Shown in pieces: positions 16,136-24,878 of a stretch of DNA of 49,246 nt. The position numbers were made by a program, and so were the translations under genes. Every line of letters begins with the position of its first letter. Position 1 is the stretch's first letter. The notes below the pieces were generated by a model. The model did no database searches. It was not told the DNA's origin and was given only the letters and a program-made list of their open reading frames with translations. The stretch comes from an uncultured Lachnospiraceae bacterium (GTDB lineage: Bacteria; Bacillota; Clostridia; Lachnospirales; Lachnospiraceae): positions 1 through 49,246 of the forward strand of contig CAJTUA010000030.1 of assembly GCA_910579615.1 (NCBI GenBank), in the 5' to 3' direction.

Positions 16136-17593
16136 ATGGGACAGATTATTGGTGAGGGCATTACCTTTGATGATGTGCTGCTTGTGCCGGCATATTCCGA
16201 AGTAATTCCGAACGAAGTTGAATTATCGACCAACCTGACAAAGAAAATCAAACTGAATATTCCGCTGATGAGCGCGGGCATGGATACGGTTACGGAACAC
16301 CGCATGGCGATTGCGATGGCAAGGCAGGGCGGAATCGGCGTCATCCATAAGAATATGTCGATTCAGGAGCAGGCGGAGGAAGTTGATAAGGTAAAGCGTT
16401 CGGAAAATGGTGTCATCACCGACCCATTCTCACTGACCCCGGAGCATACATTAAAAGACGCGGACGAGCTGATGGGAAAATACCGCATTTCCGGCGTTCC
16501 GGTTACGGAAGGAAGAAAATTGGTCGGTATTATCACAAACCGTGACTTAAAGTTTGAGACCGATTTCACAAAGAAAATCAAAGAGTCCATGACAAGCGAG
16601 GGGCTGGTAACGGCGCGCGAGGGCATCACACTGGACGAGGCAAAGGAAATCCTTGGGCGGGCGCGCAAGGAAAAGCTTCCGATTGTGGACGGTGAGGGCA
16701 ATTTAAAAGGACTTATCACAATAAAAGATATCGAGAAGGCAATCAAATACCCACTCGCCGCAAAGGATGAGCAGGGGAGGCTTCTGTGTGCGGCGGGCGT
16801 GGGCGTGACAGCGAACATCCTTGACCGCGTGGAGGCGCTTGTAAAAGCGCATGTGGATGCGATTGTCATTGACACGGCGCACGGGCATTCCGCGAATGTG
16901 CTGCGTGTTGTAAAGATGGTGCGCGAGGCGTATCCAAAGCTTCAGATTATCGCAGGAAATGTGGCGACCGGGGAGGCGACGAGGGCACTGATTGAGGCGG
17001 GAGTTGACTGCGTGAAGGTCGGCATCGGACCGGGTTCCATCTGCACGACCCGCGTGGTGGCGGGTATCGGCGTGCCGCAGATTACAGCGGTGATGGACGC
17101 ATATTCCGTGGCGAAAGAGTACGGCATCCCGATTATTGCGGACGGCGGCATCAAGTATTCCGGCGACATCGCGAAAGCAATTGCGGCAGGTGCGAATGTC
17201 TGCATGATGGGCAGCATTTTTGCAGGCTGCGAGGAGAGCCCGGGAACCTTTGAACTGTTCCAGGGCAGGAAATATAAGGTATACCGCGGCATGGGTTCGA
17301 TTGCGGCGATGGAAAACGGCAGCAAGGACCGGTATTTCCAGACAAACGCAAAGAAGCTCGTTCCGGAAGGCGTGGAAGGGCGTGTCGCTTACAAGGGCAA
17401 TGTAGAGGACACGATTTTCCAGCTGATGGGAGGCCTCCGTGCCGGCATGGGTTACTGTGGCGCGAAGGATATCGCGACATTGAAGGAAACGGGGCGCTTT
17501 GTAAAGATTACGTCCGCGGCGCTGCGTGAGAGCCACCCGCATGATATCCATATTACGAAGGAAGCGCCGAACTACAGCGTAGAAGACAATTAG
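16136..17593 (+). CDS. guaB: Inosine-5'-monophosphate dehydrogenase
   Basis: This 485-residue enzyme oxidises IMP to XMP with NAD, the first committed step to guanine nucleotides. The start at 16136 (MGQIIGEGITFDDVLL) gives the standard IMPDH N-terminus; the ribosome site (GAGGGC) is modest. The TIM-barrel core opens with VPAYSEVIPNEV and PLMSAGMDTVTE. Two CBS domains are inserted at about 93-205. The catalytic Cys is near residue 303 in GIGPGSICTTR, the phosphate site follows (ADGGIKYSGDIAKA), and the flap contains YRGMGSIAAM. Length is normal. The leader carries inverted repeats that may regulate it. It ends at a strong terminator. Confidence 0.97.
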   Translation: MGQIIGEGITFDDVLLVPAYSEVIPNEVELSTNLTKKIKLNIPLMSAGMDTVTEHRMAIAMARQGGIGVIHKNMSIQEQAEEVDKVKRSENGVITDPFSLTPEHTLKDADELMGKYRISGVPVTEGRKLVGIITNRDLKFETDFTKKIKESMTSEGLVTAREGITLDEAKEILGRARKEKLPIVDGEGNLKGLITIKDIEKAIKYPLAAKDEQGRLLCAAGVGVTANILDRVEALVKAHVDAIVIDTAHGHSANVLRVVKMVREAYPKLQIIAGNVATGEATRALIEAGVDCVKVGIGPGSICTTRVVAGIGVPQITAVMDAYSVAKEYGIPIIADGGIKYSGDIAKAIAAGANVCMMGSIFAGCEESPGTFELFQGRKYKVYRGMGSIAAMENGSKDRYFQTNAKKLVPEGVEGRVAYKGNVEDTIFQLMGGLRAGMGYCGAKDIATLKETGRFVKITSAALRESHPHDIHITKEAPNYSVEDN

Positions 17594-17641
17594 AATATGT
17601 CCGGAATGATTTTTGATATAGGAAAGCGATAGGATAGAAAG

Positions 17642-17675
17642 GCCCCGGCTCCTTATTTGAAGGGCCGGGGCTGTT
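17642..17675 (+). terminator. Terminator after guaB
   Basis: GCCCCGGC (17642-17649) pairs with GCCGGGGC (17664-17671), followed by TGTTTT, 50 bp past the guaB stop. Confidence 0.8.
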
Positions 17676-17780
17676 TTCGTGGTATGCCGGTGGGAATCTG
17701 AAAATGGTATACGGCGGTTTCTTATGGCATTCGGAACTGGCGTCGGGCAGTTGCATGGATTGGAAATGGAGAAGGCAGTT

Positions 17781-18485
17781 ATGGCGAGAGTATTGTCAAA
17801 GGAAGAATGGAAAAAAAGGAAAAAGCTCTATGCATACGCGAAGCTTGGGCTTGTCGTGCTGTTAGGGGTTCTTATCATATTTATTGTGTTGTTTGGTCTG
17901 GTGAAGGTCGTCAGGAACCTGTTTTCAAAGGGCGATGCATCCACTCCTGCCACGCCTTCGATGAAGCAGGAGCTTAACCTTACGGAATTATTTCTGACAC
18001 CAAATATTTATACGAGACCGCAGAATACATTAAAGGAAGTCAAAGGGATTGTCATCCACTATGTTTCCGACACAGGAAGCAGTGCGGTGTCCGTGCGCAA
18101 TTACTATGAGGGATTAAAACAGAACAGCACATCGAAAACAGCGGAGAGCTGCCATTTTATCATCGGGATTGACGGCGAGATTGTACAGTGCATCCCACTG
18201 AATGAAATTGCCTGCGCGTCCGGTGCACGCAATGAGGATACGATTGCGATTACCTTCTGCCATCCAGGAACCGACGGCGAACCGTCCGCACAGACATATG
18301 AGAGTTTATTGAAGCTGACCACCTATCTTTGCAATACTTACGGGCTGACAAAGGACACTGTGATACGCCATTCCGATTTGGGAGACCAGTCCTGCCCGAA
18401 GTATTTTGCGGAGCAGGAAGGAAAATGGGCGGCATTTTTGGCGGAGCTGGATACGGCGGTGGGGAAGGCTGCGGCGGAGAAGTGA
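17781..18485 (+). CDS. Membrane-anchored N-acetylmuramoyl-L-alanine amidase (Amidase_2)
   Basis: This 234-residue protein should cut the bond between MurNAc and L-Ala in peptidoglycan. The ATG at 17781 (MARVLSKEEWKK) follows AAGG at five bases; an ATG at 17766 is also possible. A basic start and one membrane helix (about 16-43) anchor it with the enzyme outside. The Amidase_2 domain begins near 85. Zinc ligands are expected in KGIVIHYVSD (His near 93) and in IRHSDLGDQSCPKYF (His near 197, Cys near 205). Other family segments are SCHFIIGIDGEIVQCIPLNE and NEDTIAITFCHPG. Relatives act in spore, phage or vegetative wall turnover; which one cannot be decided. A small YunG-like gene follows 60 bp downstream, probably in the same transcript. 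Confidence 0.92.
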   Translation: MARVLSKEEWKKRKKLYAYAKLGLVVLLGVLIIFIVLFGLVKVVRNLFSKGDASTPATPSMKQELNLTELFLTPNIYTRPQNTLKEVKGIVIHYVSDTGSSAVSVRNYYEGLKQNSTSKTAESCHFIIGIDGEIVQCIPLNEIACASGARNEDTIAITFCHPGTDGEPSAQTYESLLKLTTYLCNTYGLTKDTVIRHSDLGDQSCPKYFAEQEGKWAAFLAELDTAVGKAAAEK

Positions 18486-18545
18486 GCATTCGGCAGTACA
18501 TTAGCAAGGATAAGAGACAGCCATATTTTCCGGGGAGGATTAGCG

Positions 18546-19016
18546 ATGGACTACAAATTTTACGGCTGGGAGCATGCGGATGTTCCGGCAATCACAGAGA
18601 ATTATGAAGGAATCCATACCCCAAGGGACTTGTACGATGCACTTTCTGGTATCTGGTGCGAATATACCTGTGCGCCGAGGATGCGCGGGAATTGGAGCAG
18701 CGAGAACAGGACGTTAGGGCAATGTTCCATCACGGCTTTTCTGGCGCAGGATATTTTTGGCGGCAAAGTGTATGGGATACTGCGGGAAGGCGGGAATTAC
18801 CATTGCTACAATGTCGTGGACGGGTGTGTATTTGACCTGACCAGTGAGCAGTTCGGGGATGAGGTGTTGAGTTATGAAAATAATCCGGAGCAATTGCGTG
18901 AGGTGCATTTTGCGAAGGAGGAAAAGCGGCAGCGGTATGAATATTTGAGGGAGGAATTGGAGAGGCGGTTTGGGAAAAGGCAGCACAGCGGATGCGGGAA
19001 AGCCAATGACAGATGA
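18546..19016 (+). CDS. YunG-like protein of unknown function
   Basis: This is a 156-residue soluble protein with GGGGAGG before the ATG at 18546. The fold-defining stretch resembles YunG of Bacillus: TCAPRMRGNWSSENRTLGQC, a conserved Cys in LGQCSITAFLAQDIFGGKVY, then HCYNVVDGCVFDLTSEQF. The last 35 residues are a charged helix. No reaction is known for the family; the conserved Cys and His make it look like a small cysteine-dependent or papain-like fold, but that is inference. It probably shares the transcript of the amidase and is followed by a terminator. Confidence 0.65.
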   Translation: MDYKFYGWEHADVPAITENYEGIHTPRDLYDALSGIWCEYTCAPRMRGNWSSENRTLGQCSITAFLAQDIFGGKVYGILREGGNYHCYNVVDGCVFDLTSEQFGDEVLSYENNPEQLREVHFAKEEKRQRYEYLREELERRFGKRQHSGCGKANDR

Positions 19017-19054
19017 TTTTAAATTAATAATCTTGAAAATAATATTTTGGATGG

Positions 19055-19092
19055 AAAAGGAATATTCTGGGAACAGGGTATTCCTTTTTTTT
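19055..19092 (+). terminator. Terminator after the YunG-like gene
   Basis: AAAAGGAATA (19055-19064) pairs with TATTCCTTTT (19079-19088), continuing into a run of eight T. Confidence 0.85.
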
Positions 19093-19177
19093 CTTCATTT
19101 TAGGATATGCTGTGATTTGGGATAAAAACTGGAGGACAAAAATTGTAAATGTGGAGTATTTATTGATGGTCAGAGCA

Positions 19178-19273
19178 TAAAAAAATAATGAAGCAACATA
19201 CTTCATTACATGGGGAAAACCCGAAAAATCATAATATTTTATACTTGGATTCTTTAAATTTGTACTATCAACT
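19178..19273 (-). ncRNA. Candidate small RNA of about 95 nt
   Basis: On the minus strand a near-consensus promoter (TTGACA, complement of 19303-19308; 17 bases; TACAAT, complement of 19280-19285) is followed about 70-95 bases later by a textbook terminator: TAATGAAG-loop TATGTTG-CTTCATTA (19186-19208) and seven T. There is no ribosome site. An overlapping minus-strand ORF (19024-19311) has no support. The identical hairpin with its loop recurs in the opposite orientation at 19617-19643, so this sequence belongs to a repeated element. Confidence 0.45.
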
Positions 19274-19279
19274 CTAAGA

Positions 19280-19308
19280 ATTGTATCACAGGAATATCTG
19301 TTTGTCAA
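19280..19308 (-). promoter_or_regulatory. Sigma-A promoter of the candidate small RNA
   Basis: TTGACA and TACAAT on the minus strand with exactly 17 bases between them. It points into 19178-19273, where no supported coding sequence exists. Confidence 0.65.
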
Positions 19309-19613
19309 CAAATTCAGAAGTAATATTTCAATTTGCCCTTCCCAAAATCGTGGAAGACCTTCAAAAAAGTGCTTAAAATACCAAGAAACAGAGCAGATAT
19401 TTCATATTCTCCATCCATTCGCAGTCAAAATCGTTGTCAAAAAATCATATTTAATTTTTGATTATCTGGTAATTTATACGGGGTGCACGATTAAAAGGCG
19501 AGCGAAATAATCTGTAACATCTTCATCCAATCGCAGTCATCCGCAGTCATTTATAATCCGTGCATTGACTCAGAACAGGCTGTTTTCATGGGTTTTCTGA
19601 TAAATATATTTTT

Positions 19614-19653
19614 GGGTGTAATGAAGTATGTTGCTTCATTACACCCTTTTTTC
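19614..19653 (+). terminator. Strong terminator hairpin, inverted copy of the 19186-19208 hairpin
   Basis: A perfect 13-bp stem GGGTGTAATGAAG (19614-19626) / CTTCATTACACCC (19634-19646), loop TATGTTG, then seven T. Its core and loop equal the terminator of the candidate small RNA on the other strand. It lies about 65 bp before the helicase start. The rest of 19309-19613 is AT-rich with no gene that I can support; a GTGCACG...CGTGCAT pairing (19483-19564) suggests that it too may be transcribed. Confidence 0.85.
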
Positions 19654-19715
19654 ATTGTCAGGGAAGAAAGTTCTGACCGGGTGGGATAAGTCTGGAACAA
19701 GGAAAGGAGCCGGTC

Positions 19716-22265
19716 ATGGGCATATTATTTGAACACAACCAAAAAGCTTACGAAGCGGCTGCTTCCATGTTAAATGAGACTGGCAGGGCAGCAATCATCC
19801 ACCCGACCGGAACCGGGAAATCGTTCATCGCATTTTGGCTCTGCGCCAGCCACGCAGAATGCAAAGTGTGCCTGCTTTCGCCGTCAGAATACATTTTCCT
19901 GACACAGTTGGAAAAATGGAATATGATGGGAGGAATGGAATTAAAAAATATAGAATTTTTTACCTATGCGCGCTTGATGCGGATGGAGGAAAATGACTTG
20001 GCAGAGATTGCACCGGATTACATTATCCTCGATGAATTCCACCGCTGCGGCGCCGCGCAGTGGGGCGGCGGGGTGGAGCGCCTGCGGGGGATGTACCCTG
20101 GGGCGAAGGTGCTTGGGCTCTCGGCAACAAATATCCGCTACCTTGACAACCAGAGGGATATGGCGTGGGAGCTTTTTGGCGGGAATGTCGCGTCGGAGCT
20201 GACGCTTGGGGAAGCAGTGGCAACCGGGATTCTGCCTGCGCCAAAGTATGTGCTTTCGGTTTACTCGTACCAGAAGGAATTGCAGCGGTATGAGATGCGG
20301 GTGCGGCAGGCGAGGGGCAAAGTGGTGCGTGAGAAAGCCGGGAAGGAATTGGAGGCATTGCGACGGGCGCTTGAAAAGGCGGACGGGCTTGCGGAGGTTT
20401 TTGCGCGGCATATGCTGCCGGAAATAAGCGAAGAAACCAAAGGGATAAATGACAAAGAAAGTGACGCAGGAATTGCACAATTTGGCAAATATCTTGTTTT
20501 CTGTGCGAACTATGAGCACCTGCTTGAAATGAGAGGGCTTGCCCCGGAATGGTTTGCAAAGGTGGACGCTGCGCCGCATATTTATACGGCATATTCGGAC
20601 GACCCAAAGACCTCGGCAGAATTTGAGGCGTTCAAGGCGGATACGAGCGGGCATCTGAAGCTTTTATACTGCATTGACATGTTAAACGAGGGAATCCATG
20701 TGGATGGCGTGGACGGGGTAATTTTGCTGCGCCCGACGGTTTCGCCCACCATCTACAAACAGCAGATTGGGCGGGCGCTCGCAGCCGGGAGCGGGAAGGT
20801 TCCCGTGATTTTTGATATTGTGATGAACATTGAAAACCTTTGCAGCATCGGCGCGGTCGAGGAGGAACTGCGGGAGGCCGTTTTTACATTCCGCGCAAAT
20901 GGCAGGGGCGATAAGGTAATCACAGAACATTTTCGGGTCATTGACGAGGTGGCGGATTGCAGGAGACTGTTTGCGCAGCTAAATGAAACGCTCTGCGCTT
21001 CGTGGGATGCGATGTATGCGATGGCAGGGGAATATTATACAGCACATGGGAATCTGGAAGTTCCGGCAGCTTATGCGACACCGGATGGTTATTCCCTTGG
21101 CGCGTGGGTTGCAACACAGAGGAAAGTTTATAACAAAAAGACGGCGGGATGTTTGAGCAAGGAGCAAATCCGGCGGCTTGAGATGATTGGCATGCGCTGG
21201 CAGGGGAAACAGGAAACCGCTTGGGAGCGGAATTTCGCGGAAGCGGAGAAATATTTTAAGGAGCACGGGAATCTGGGCGTTCCGGCGGATTATGTGGCGG
21301 AGAGTGGATGCAGGTTGGGGAGATGGGTGAGGAGGCAGCGGGAGCTGCACAAGAAGCTTGCTCCGCAGAGTGCCGCCTGGCAGGAGAAGGAAGGGCAGGA
21401 AAGCATCCATATGCGGGAAAGCGTCCACATACAGCATGAGAAAAGGCTGGCGCAGATTGGCATGATATGGGAAAACGAAGACCCGTGGGAGCGGCGGTTT
21501 GCACTTGCCAAGGAATATTATGAGGAGCATGGGAATCTTAGGATGCCCGCGGACTATGTGGTGGAGGGCGTATGGCTTGACCGGTGGCTGCGGGAGCAAA
21601 AAGCGCGGTGGGAAGCCGAAGCCCAAAATGCCGAAAATGGGAACAAGGCGGAGGTAGCACCATGCAAGACGCCAGAAGGGGATTTGCATGGCGTACAGAC
21701 GGAGCAGAGCTCCCGCAGGCGGTTGACGCAGGAGCAAAAAGAAAAACTTTCTTCCATCGGACTCGTACCGGGGGTATCGCAGGCGGAACTCTCGTGGCGC
21801 GAGCAGTACGGGGAGGCGGAGGAATTTTTCCGGGAACATGGGAACCTTTTTGTCCCAAAACAGTACATTGCGCGCAACGGAAAGAACCTTGGCATCTGGC
21901 TGCAGCGCCAGCGCACAGGACGCAGGAGCGGCGCGTTGGCGGCATGGCAGGTCATGATGTTGGATGGGCTCGGCATGGTATGGGAGCTTCCGGATGCCTG
22001 GGAGCAAGGTTTTGCGCATGCGGAGGAATATTTCCGGGCGAATGGGCATCTGGCAGTCCCGAACAATTTTGTCTGCGCGGACGGCTACCGACTTGGGAAA
22101 TGGATATCAAACCAACGTTGCGCCTACGGCGGAGTTTTATATAAGGGGTTGTCAAAAGAGCAGACCTGCCGTCTGGAGGGGATTGGAATGATATGGAGCG
22201 CGAGGCAGGGAAGACATAAGAGGAATGTGGGGGATGGGAGAACAAATGAGGTGGGAAGGGAATAA
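19716..22265 (+). CDS. DEAD/DEAH-type helicase with five HA (helicase-associated) repeats
   Basis: This is an 849-residue superfamily 2 ATPase. AAAGGAG precedes the ATG at 19716. Walker A is HPTGTGKS with Lys 35. Motif II is DEFH (106-109), a DEAH variant, and motif III is LSAT near 136. The second RecA domain shows KYLVFCANYEHLL near 250 and motif VI QQIGRALAAG near 348. From about 426 the C-terminal half carries five HA repeats (starts near 426, 500, 588, 691 and 760). Each is built on WERxFAxAxxYFxEHGNLxVPxxY followed by G-x-x-LGxWxxxQR. HA domains are presumed nucleic-acid binding. No nuclease or methylase partner lies beside it. It is solitary, between a candidate small RNA and the polysaccharide locus. 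Its function, defence included, is not shown. Confidence 0.88.
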   Translation: MGILFEHNQKAYEAAASMLNETGRAAIIHPTGTGKSFIAFWLCASHAECKVCLLSPSEYIFLTQLEKWNMMGGMELKNIEFFTYARLMRMEENDLAEIAPDYIILDEFHRCGAAQWGGGVERLRGMYPGAKVLGLSATNIRYLDNQRDMAWELFGGNVASELTLGEAVATGILPAPKYVLSVYSYQKELQRYEMRVRQARGKVVREKAGKELEALRRALEKADGLAEVFARHMLPEISEETKGINDKESDAGIAQFGKYLVFCANYEHLLEMRGLAPEWFAKVDAAPHIYTAYSDDPKTSAEFEAFKADTSGHLKLLYCIDMLNEGIHVDGVDGVILLRPTVSPTIYKQQIGRALAAGSGKVPVIFDIVMNIENLCSIGAVEEELREAVFTFRANGRGDKVITEHFRVIDEVADCRRLFAQLNETLCASWDAMYAMAGEYYTAHGNLEVPAAYATPDGYSLGAWVATQRKVYNKKTAGCLSKEQIRRLEMIGMRWQGKQETAWERNFAEAEKYFKEHGNLGVPADYVAESGCRLGRWVRRQRELHKKLAPQSAAWQEKEGQESIHMRESVHIQHEKRLAQIGMIWENEDPWERRFALAKEYYEEHGNLRMPADYVVEGVWLDRWLREQKARWEAEAQNAENGNKAEVAPCKTPEGDLHGVQTEQSSRRRLTQEQKEKLSSIGLVPGVSQAELSWREQYGEAEEFFREHGNLFVPKQYIARNGKNLGIWLQRQRTGRRSGALAAWQVMMLDGLGMVWELPDAWEQGFAHAEEYFRANGHLAVPNNFVCADGYRLGKWISNQRCAYGGVLYKGLSKEQTCRLEGIGMIWSARQGRHKRNVGDGRTNEVGRE

Positions 22266-22578
22266 CAGGATATAGTTTTTGGAGAAAGGCTAGAGGTTCG
22301 AAAAGAAGATTGCCAGGAGGGATTGTCGCTGTGGCGCATCCGGGCTGGGAGTCGGTCATGCGGTTGGGATGAGCTGTGAGATTTGGGAAGCGGTCTGTGC
22401 GGGAGTGGCAGACATAGGACAAATCTGATGGGGTGGCGAAGCATGGCCTTTTTTGGGAGATAAAGAAAAGCGATTTGTTATTAGCAAAGAGAAAGCTAAA
22501 TGATGGATTGAAACCATGATTTTATTTTGATAGGTATCAAAATCCATATAGCCATATAGAAAAGGAATCAATGGGGAA
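22266..22578 (+). promoter_or_regulatory. Leader region of the polysaccharide locus with a perfect palindrome
   Basis: No gene is visible in these 313 bp. TTTTGATA-GG-TATCAAAA (22525-22542) is a perfect 8-bp inverted repeat 36 bp before the first aminotransferase start. A weak TTGAAA (22508-22513) with TAGGTA 17 bases later overlaps it. The palindrome is a candidate operator for the locus. Confidence 0.4.
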
Positions 22579-23892
22579 ATGGAAAATTCTAGTTACTTGT
22601 CTGACCCGCGTTTTGCAGGGATGCAGCCGTTTACGAAAAAGGTATGGTTATCCTCACCAACCATGCATGGGGAAGAACAAAAATATGTGGACGAGGCGAT
22701 TCGCACGAACTGGGTTTCCACGGTTGGCGCGAACATCGACGAAGTGGAATGTATGACCGCAAAAAAAATCGGGCGGGGCTATGCCGTGGCGCTCTCATCA
22801 GGGACAGCGGCGCTTCATCTTGCCGTGAGACTTTGCGGGGAAAAGCTTTATGGGCAACCGAAAATGGGGCAGGGAACACTCGTTGGACACAAGGTTTTCT
22901 GCTCAGACATGACGTTTGACGCGACAGTGAACCCGGTTGTTTATGAGGGCGGCGAACCGGTTTTCATTGATACAGAAAATGATACTTGGAACATGGATCC
23001 CGTGGCATTGGAAAAAGCATTCGAGCTATATCCAGACGTAAGGCTTGTTCTTGTCGCCCATCTTTACGGCGTACCAGGCAAGATTGCGCAAATCCAGAAA
23101 ATCTGTGAGAAGCATGGTGCGCTGATTGTGGAGGACGCAGCAGAATCTTTCGGGGCGACCTACCAGAATATACAGACGGGAAATTTTGGAACAGCATCCG
23201 TTATTTCATACAATGGGAATAAGATTATCACGGGTTCATCCGGCGGGATGTTTTTGACGGATGAAAAAAGTGACGCAGACAAGGTGCGCAAATGGTCTAC
23301 GCAGAGCAGGGAAGCAGCAGCGTGGTACCAACATGAGGAGCTAGGTTACAATTACCGGATGAGCAACATTGTTGCCGGGGTAGTGCGCGGACAGTTGTTG
23401 CATCTTGAGGAGCATATTGCACAGAAGAAGAGGATTTATGAGAGGTATCAAAAGAGGTTTAAAGAAATGGGCCTGCCAGTGCAGATGAATCCGTTTGACC
23501 AAAACAGAAGCGCGCCGAATTATTGGTTGAGCTGTCTGTTAATTGAGCCGGAAAAAATGTGCAGACAGATGCGCGGAGAGCGAGAGAGCCTTTATGTAAG
23601 CGAAGTGGGGAAATCCTGCCCGACGGAGATATTGGAAGTGCTTGCGGCATTTGGGGCAGAAGGAAGACCAATCTGGAAGCCGATGCACTTACAGCCTGTA
23701 TACCGGATGAATGTATTTGTGACGAAAGAGGGAAATGGGAGGGGGAGGAGTAATGCGTACATCAGCGGGGAAAGCGCCAGTGATGTCGGGGCGGATATTT
23801 TTGACAGGGGGCTTTGTTTGCCAAGCGACAATAAAATGACAGAGGAAGAACAGGAGAAAATCGTGGAAATCGTAGGGAGATGTTTTAGGTAA
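22579..23892 (+). CDS. DegT/DnrJ/EryC1/StrS-family PLP aminotransferase (first of two)
   Basis: This 437-residue enzyme should transaminate a nucleotide-linked keto-sugar. Family features are IGRGYAVALSSGTAALHLAV (about 65-85), the DMTFDATVNPVVYEGGEPVFID strand-loop split by the phosphate site, LIVEDAAESFGA near 180, and the internal aldimine Lys near 215 in SYNGNKIITGSSGG. The C-terminal part has the PglE/WlbE-like ending IWKPMHLQPVY and DRGLCLPS. It is somewhat longer than usual. The ATG at 22579 has AAGGA 12 bases upstream. Its GC-richer composition resembles the flanking core rather than the AT-rich locus after 24.9 kb. It sits with a PglC-like phosphotransferase, so a 4-amino sugar for the first residue is a reasonable inference. 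Confidence 0.9.
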   Translation: MENSSYLSDPRFAGMQPFTKKVWLSSPTMHGEEQKYVDEAIRTNWVSTVGANIDEVECMTAKKIGRGYAVALSSGTAALHLAVRLCGEKLYGQPKMGQGTLVGHKVFCSDMTFDATVNPVVYEGGEPVFIDTENDTWNMDPVALEKAFELYPDVRLVLVAHLYGVPGKIAQIQKICEKHGALIVEDAAESFGATYQNIQTGNFGTASVISYNGNKIITGSSGGMFLTDEKSDADKVRKWSTQSREAAAWYQHEELGYNYRMSNIVAGVVRGQLLHLEEHIAQKKRIYERYQKRFKEMGLPVQMNPFDQNRSAPNYWLSCLLIEPEKMCRQMRGERESLYVSEVGKSCPTEILEVLAAFGAEGRPIWKPMHLQPVYRMNVFVTKEGNGRGRSNAYISGESASDVGADIFDRGLCLPSDNKMTEEEQEKIVEIVGRCFR

Positions 23893-23932
23893 AGGCGAAA
23901 AAACTTCTCTAATGATAGCAAGTATCGATGAA

Positions 23933-24187
23933 ATGATAAAAATGGAAATAAAACAAGCATTGGATTTTATCTGTGCTTTATTTGGAATTCTTTTTAAACT
24001 GTATAAGTTCCGGAGTGTGTCGGATGCAAGGGATAAGATGGGAATTTATTGCCGGATGAGGAGGGGCTTGGGAAGTTCAGGAGGGCGTTGCGGGCAGAGG
24101 AACAAATGCGTGCTGGAGAGAAACGGGAACATTCCTGCGGAGCAGCAAGATGTGATCATCGATGTTATTAAGGCTTGTTTTAAATAA
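23933..24187 (+). pseudogene. Chimeric remnant: sugar transferase N-terminus plus aminotransferase C-terminus
   Basis: The open frame begins like a bacterial sugar transferase (KQALDFICALFGILF, then KLYKFRSVSDARDKMG), with most of the membrane segment deleted. In a shifted frame the sequence continues LLPDEEGLGKFRRALRA, matching LLPDSDRLTPFGSWLRR of the intact gene next door. The end, NIPAEQQDVIIDVIKACFK, is instead the C-terminal tail of a DegT-type aminotransferase. It is the scar of at least two recombination events, placed between the intact aminotransferase and the intact sugar transferase. It is not expected to be functional. Confidence 0.7.
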
Positions 24188-24207
24188 GAGAACGGAGAGG
24201 GTATCGT

Positions 24208-24873
24208 ATGGAAAAGGCAAAAAGAGGCTCATATGTTCTGTTCTTTAAGAGACTGATTGATATTGTTGCTTCGCTGATGGTTCTGACCCTCTTTTGCTGG
24301 CTATATGTTATCCTTGCCGTATTGGTGAGGGCAAAGTTGGGCTCACCGGTTTTATTTAAGCAAGATCGCCCCGGGAAGATTGATCCAAAGACAGGAAAGG
24401 AAAAAATCTTCCAGCTGTATAAGTTTCGGACGATGACGGATGAGAGAGATAGGAACGGCGAATTGCTTCCGGATAGTGACCGGTTAACGCCCTTTGGATC
24501 TTGGCTACGCCGAACCAGTATGGACGAGATTCCGGAGTTCATTAACATTCTGAAGGGTGATATGTCGTTGATTGGACCAAGACCCCTATTGGTAAGGTAT
24601 TTACCGGCATATACAAAAGAAGAGAGACAGCGGCATAATGTCAGACCGGGGCTGACGGGATTGGCGCAAATTAACGGAAGAAATTACGCCTCTTGGGACA
24701 AAAGACTTGCTTACGACATCGAATATGTGAATAAGATTACATTTAAAGGTGATGTCATAATAATCATAAAAACTATTCTTAATGTATTGAAACATGAGGA
24801 TGTAGCTACAAATACAGAGGAAATAGATGAAGGATACCTTGATGAAATAAGAGGTATCTCAGGAAGGAGCTAA
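24208..24873 (+). CDS. PglC-like bacterial sugar transferase (initiating phosphoglycosyl transferase)
   Basis: This 221-residue enzyme should transfer a sugar phosphate from a UDP-sugar to undecaprenyl phosphate, starting the repeat unit. GGAGAGGG lies before the ATG. One hydrophobic re-entrant segment (about 12-38) opens the protein, as in the small monotopic PglC class rather than the large WbaP type. Catalytic features are FKQDRPGK, LYKFRTMTDERD (about 70-81), the Asp-Glu pair in RRTSMDEIPEFINIL near 101-115, MSLIGPRPLL near 120 and RPGLTGLAQINGRN near 148. The upstream aminotransferase suggests an amino-sugar substrate, by inference. A dead partial copy lies just upstream. Confidence 0.93.
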   Translation: MEKAKRGSYVLFFKRLIDIVASLMVLTLFCWLYVILAVLVRAKLGSPVLFKQDRPGKIDPKTGKEKIFQLYKFRTMTDERDRNGELLPDSDRLTPFGSWLRRTSMDEIPEFINILKGDMSLIGPRPLLVRYLPAYTKEERQRHNVRPGLTGLAQINGRNYASWDKRLAYDIEYVNKITFKGDVIIIIKTILNVLKHEDVATNTEEIDEGYLDEIRGISGRS

Positions 24874-24878
24874 GAGGT

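Noticed and set aside
19024..19311. Minus-strand ORF of 95 codons over the candidate small RNA
   Set aside because: Its start lies upstream of the promoter -35, there is no ribosome site, and it runs through two terminator hairpins.
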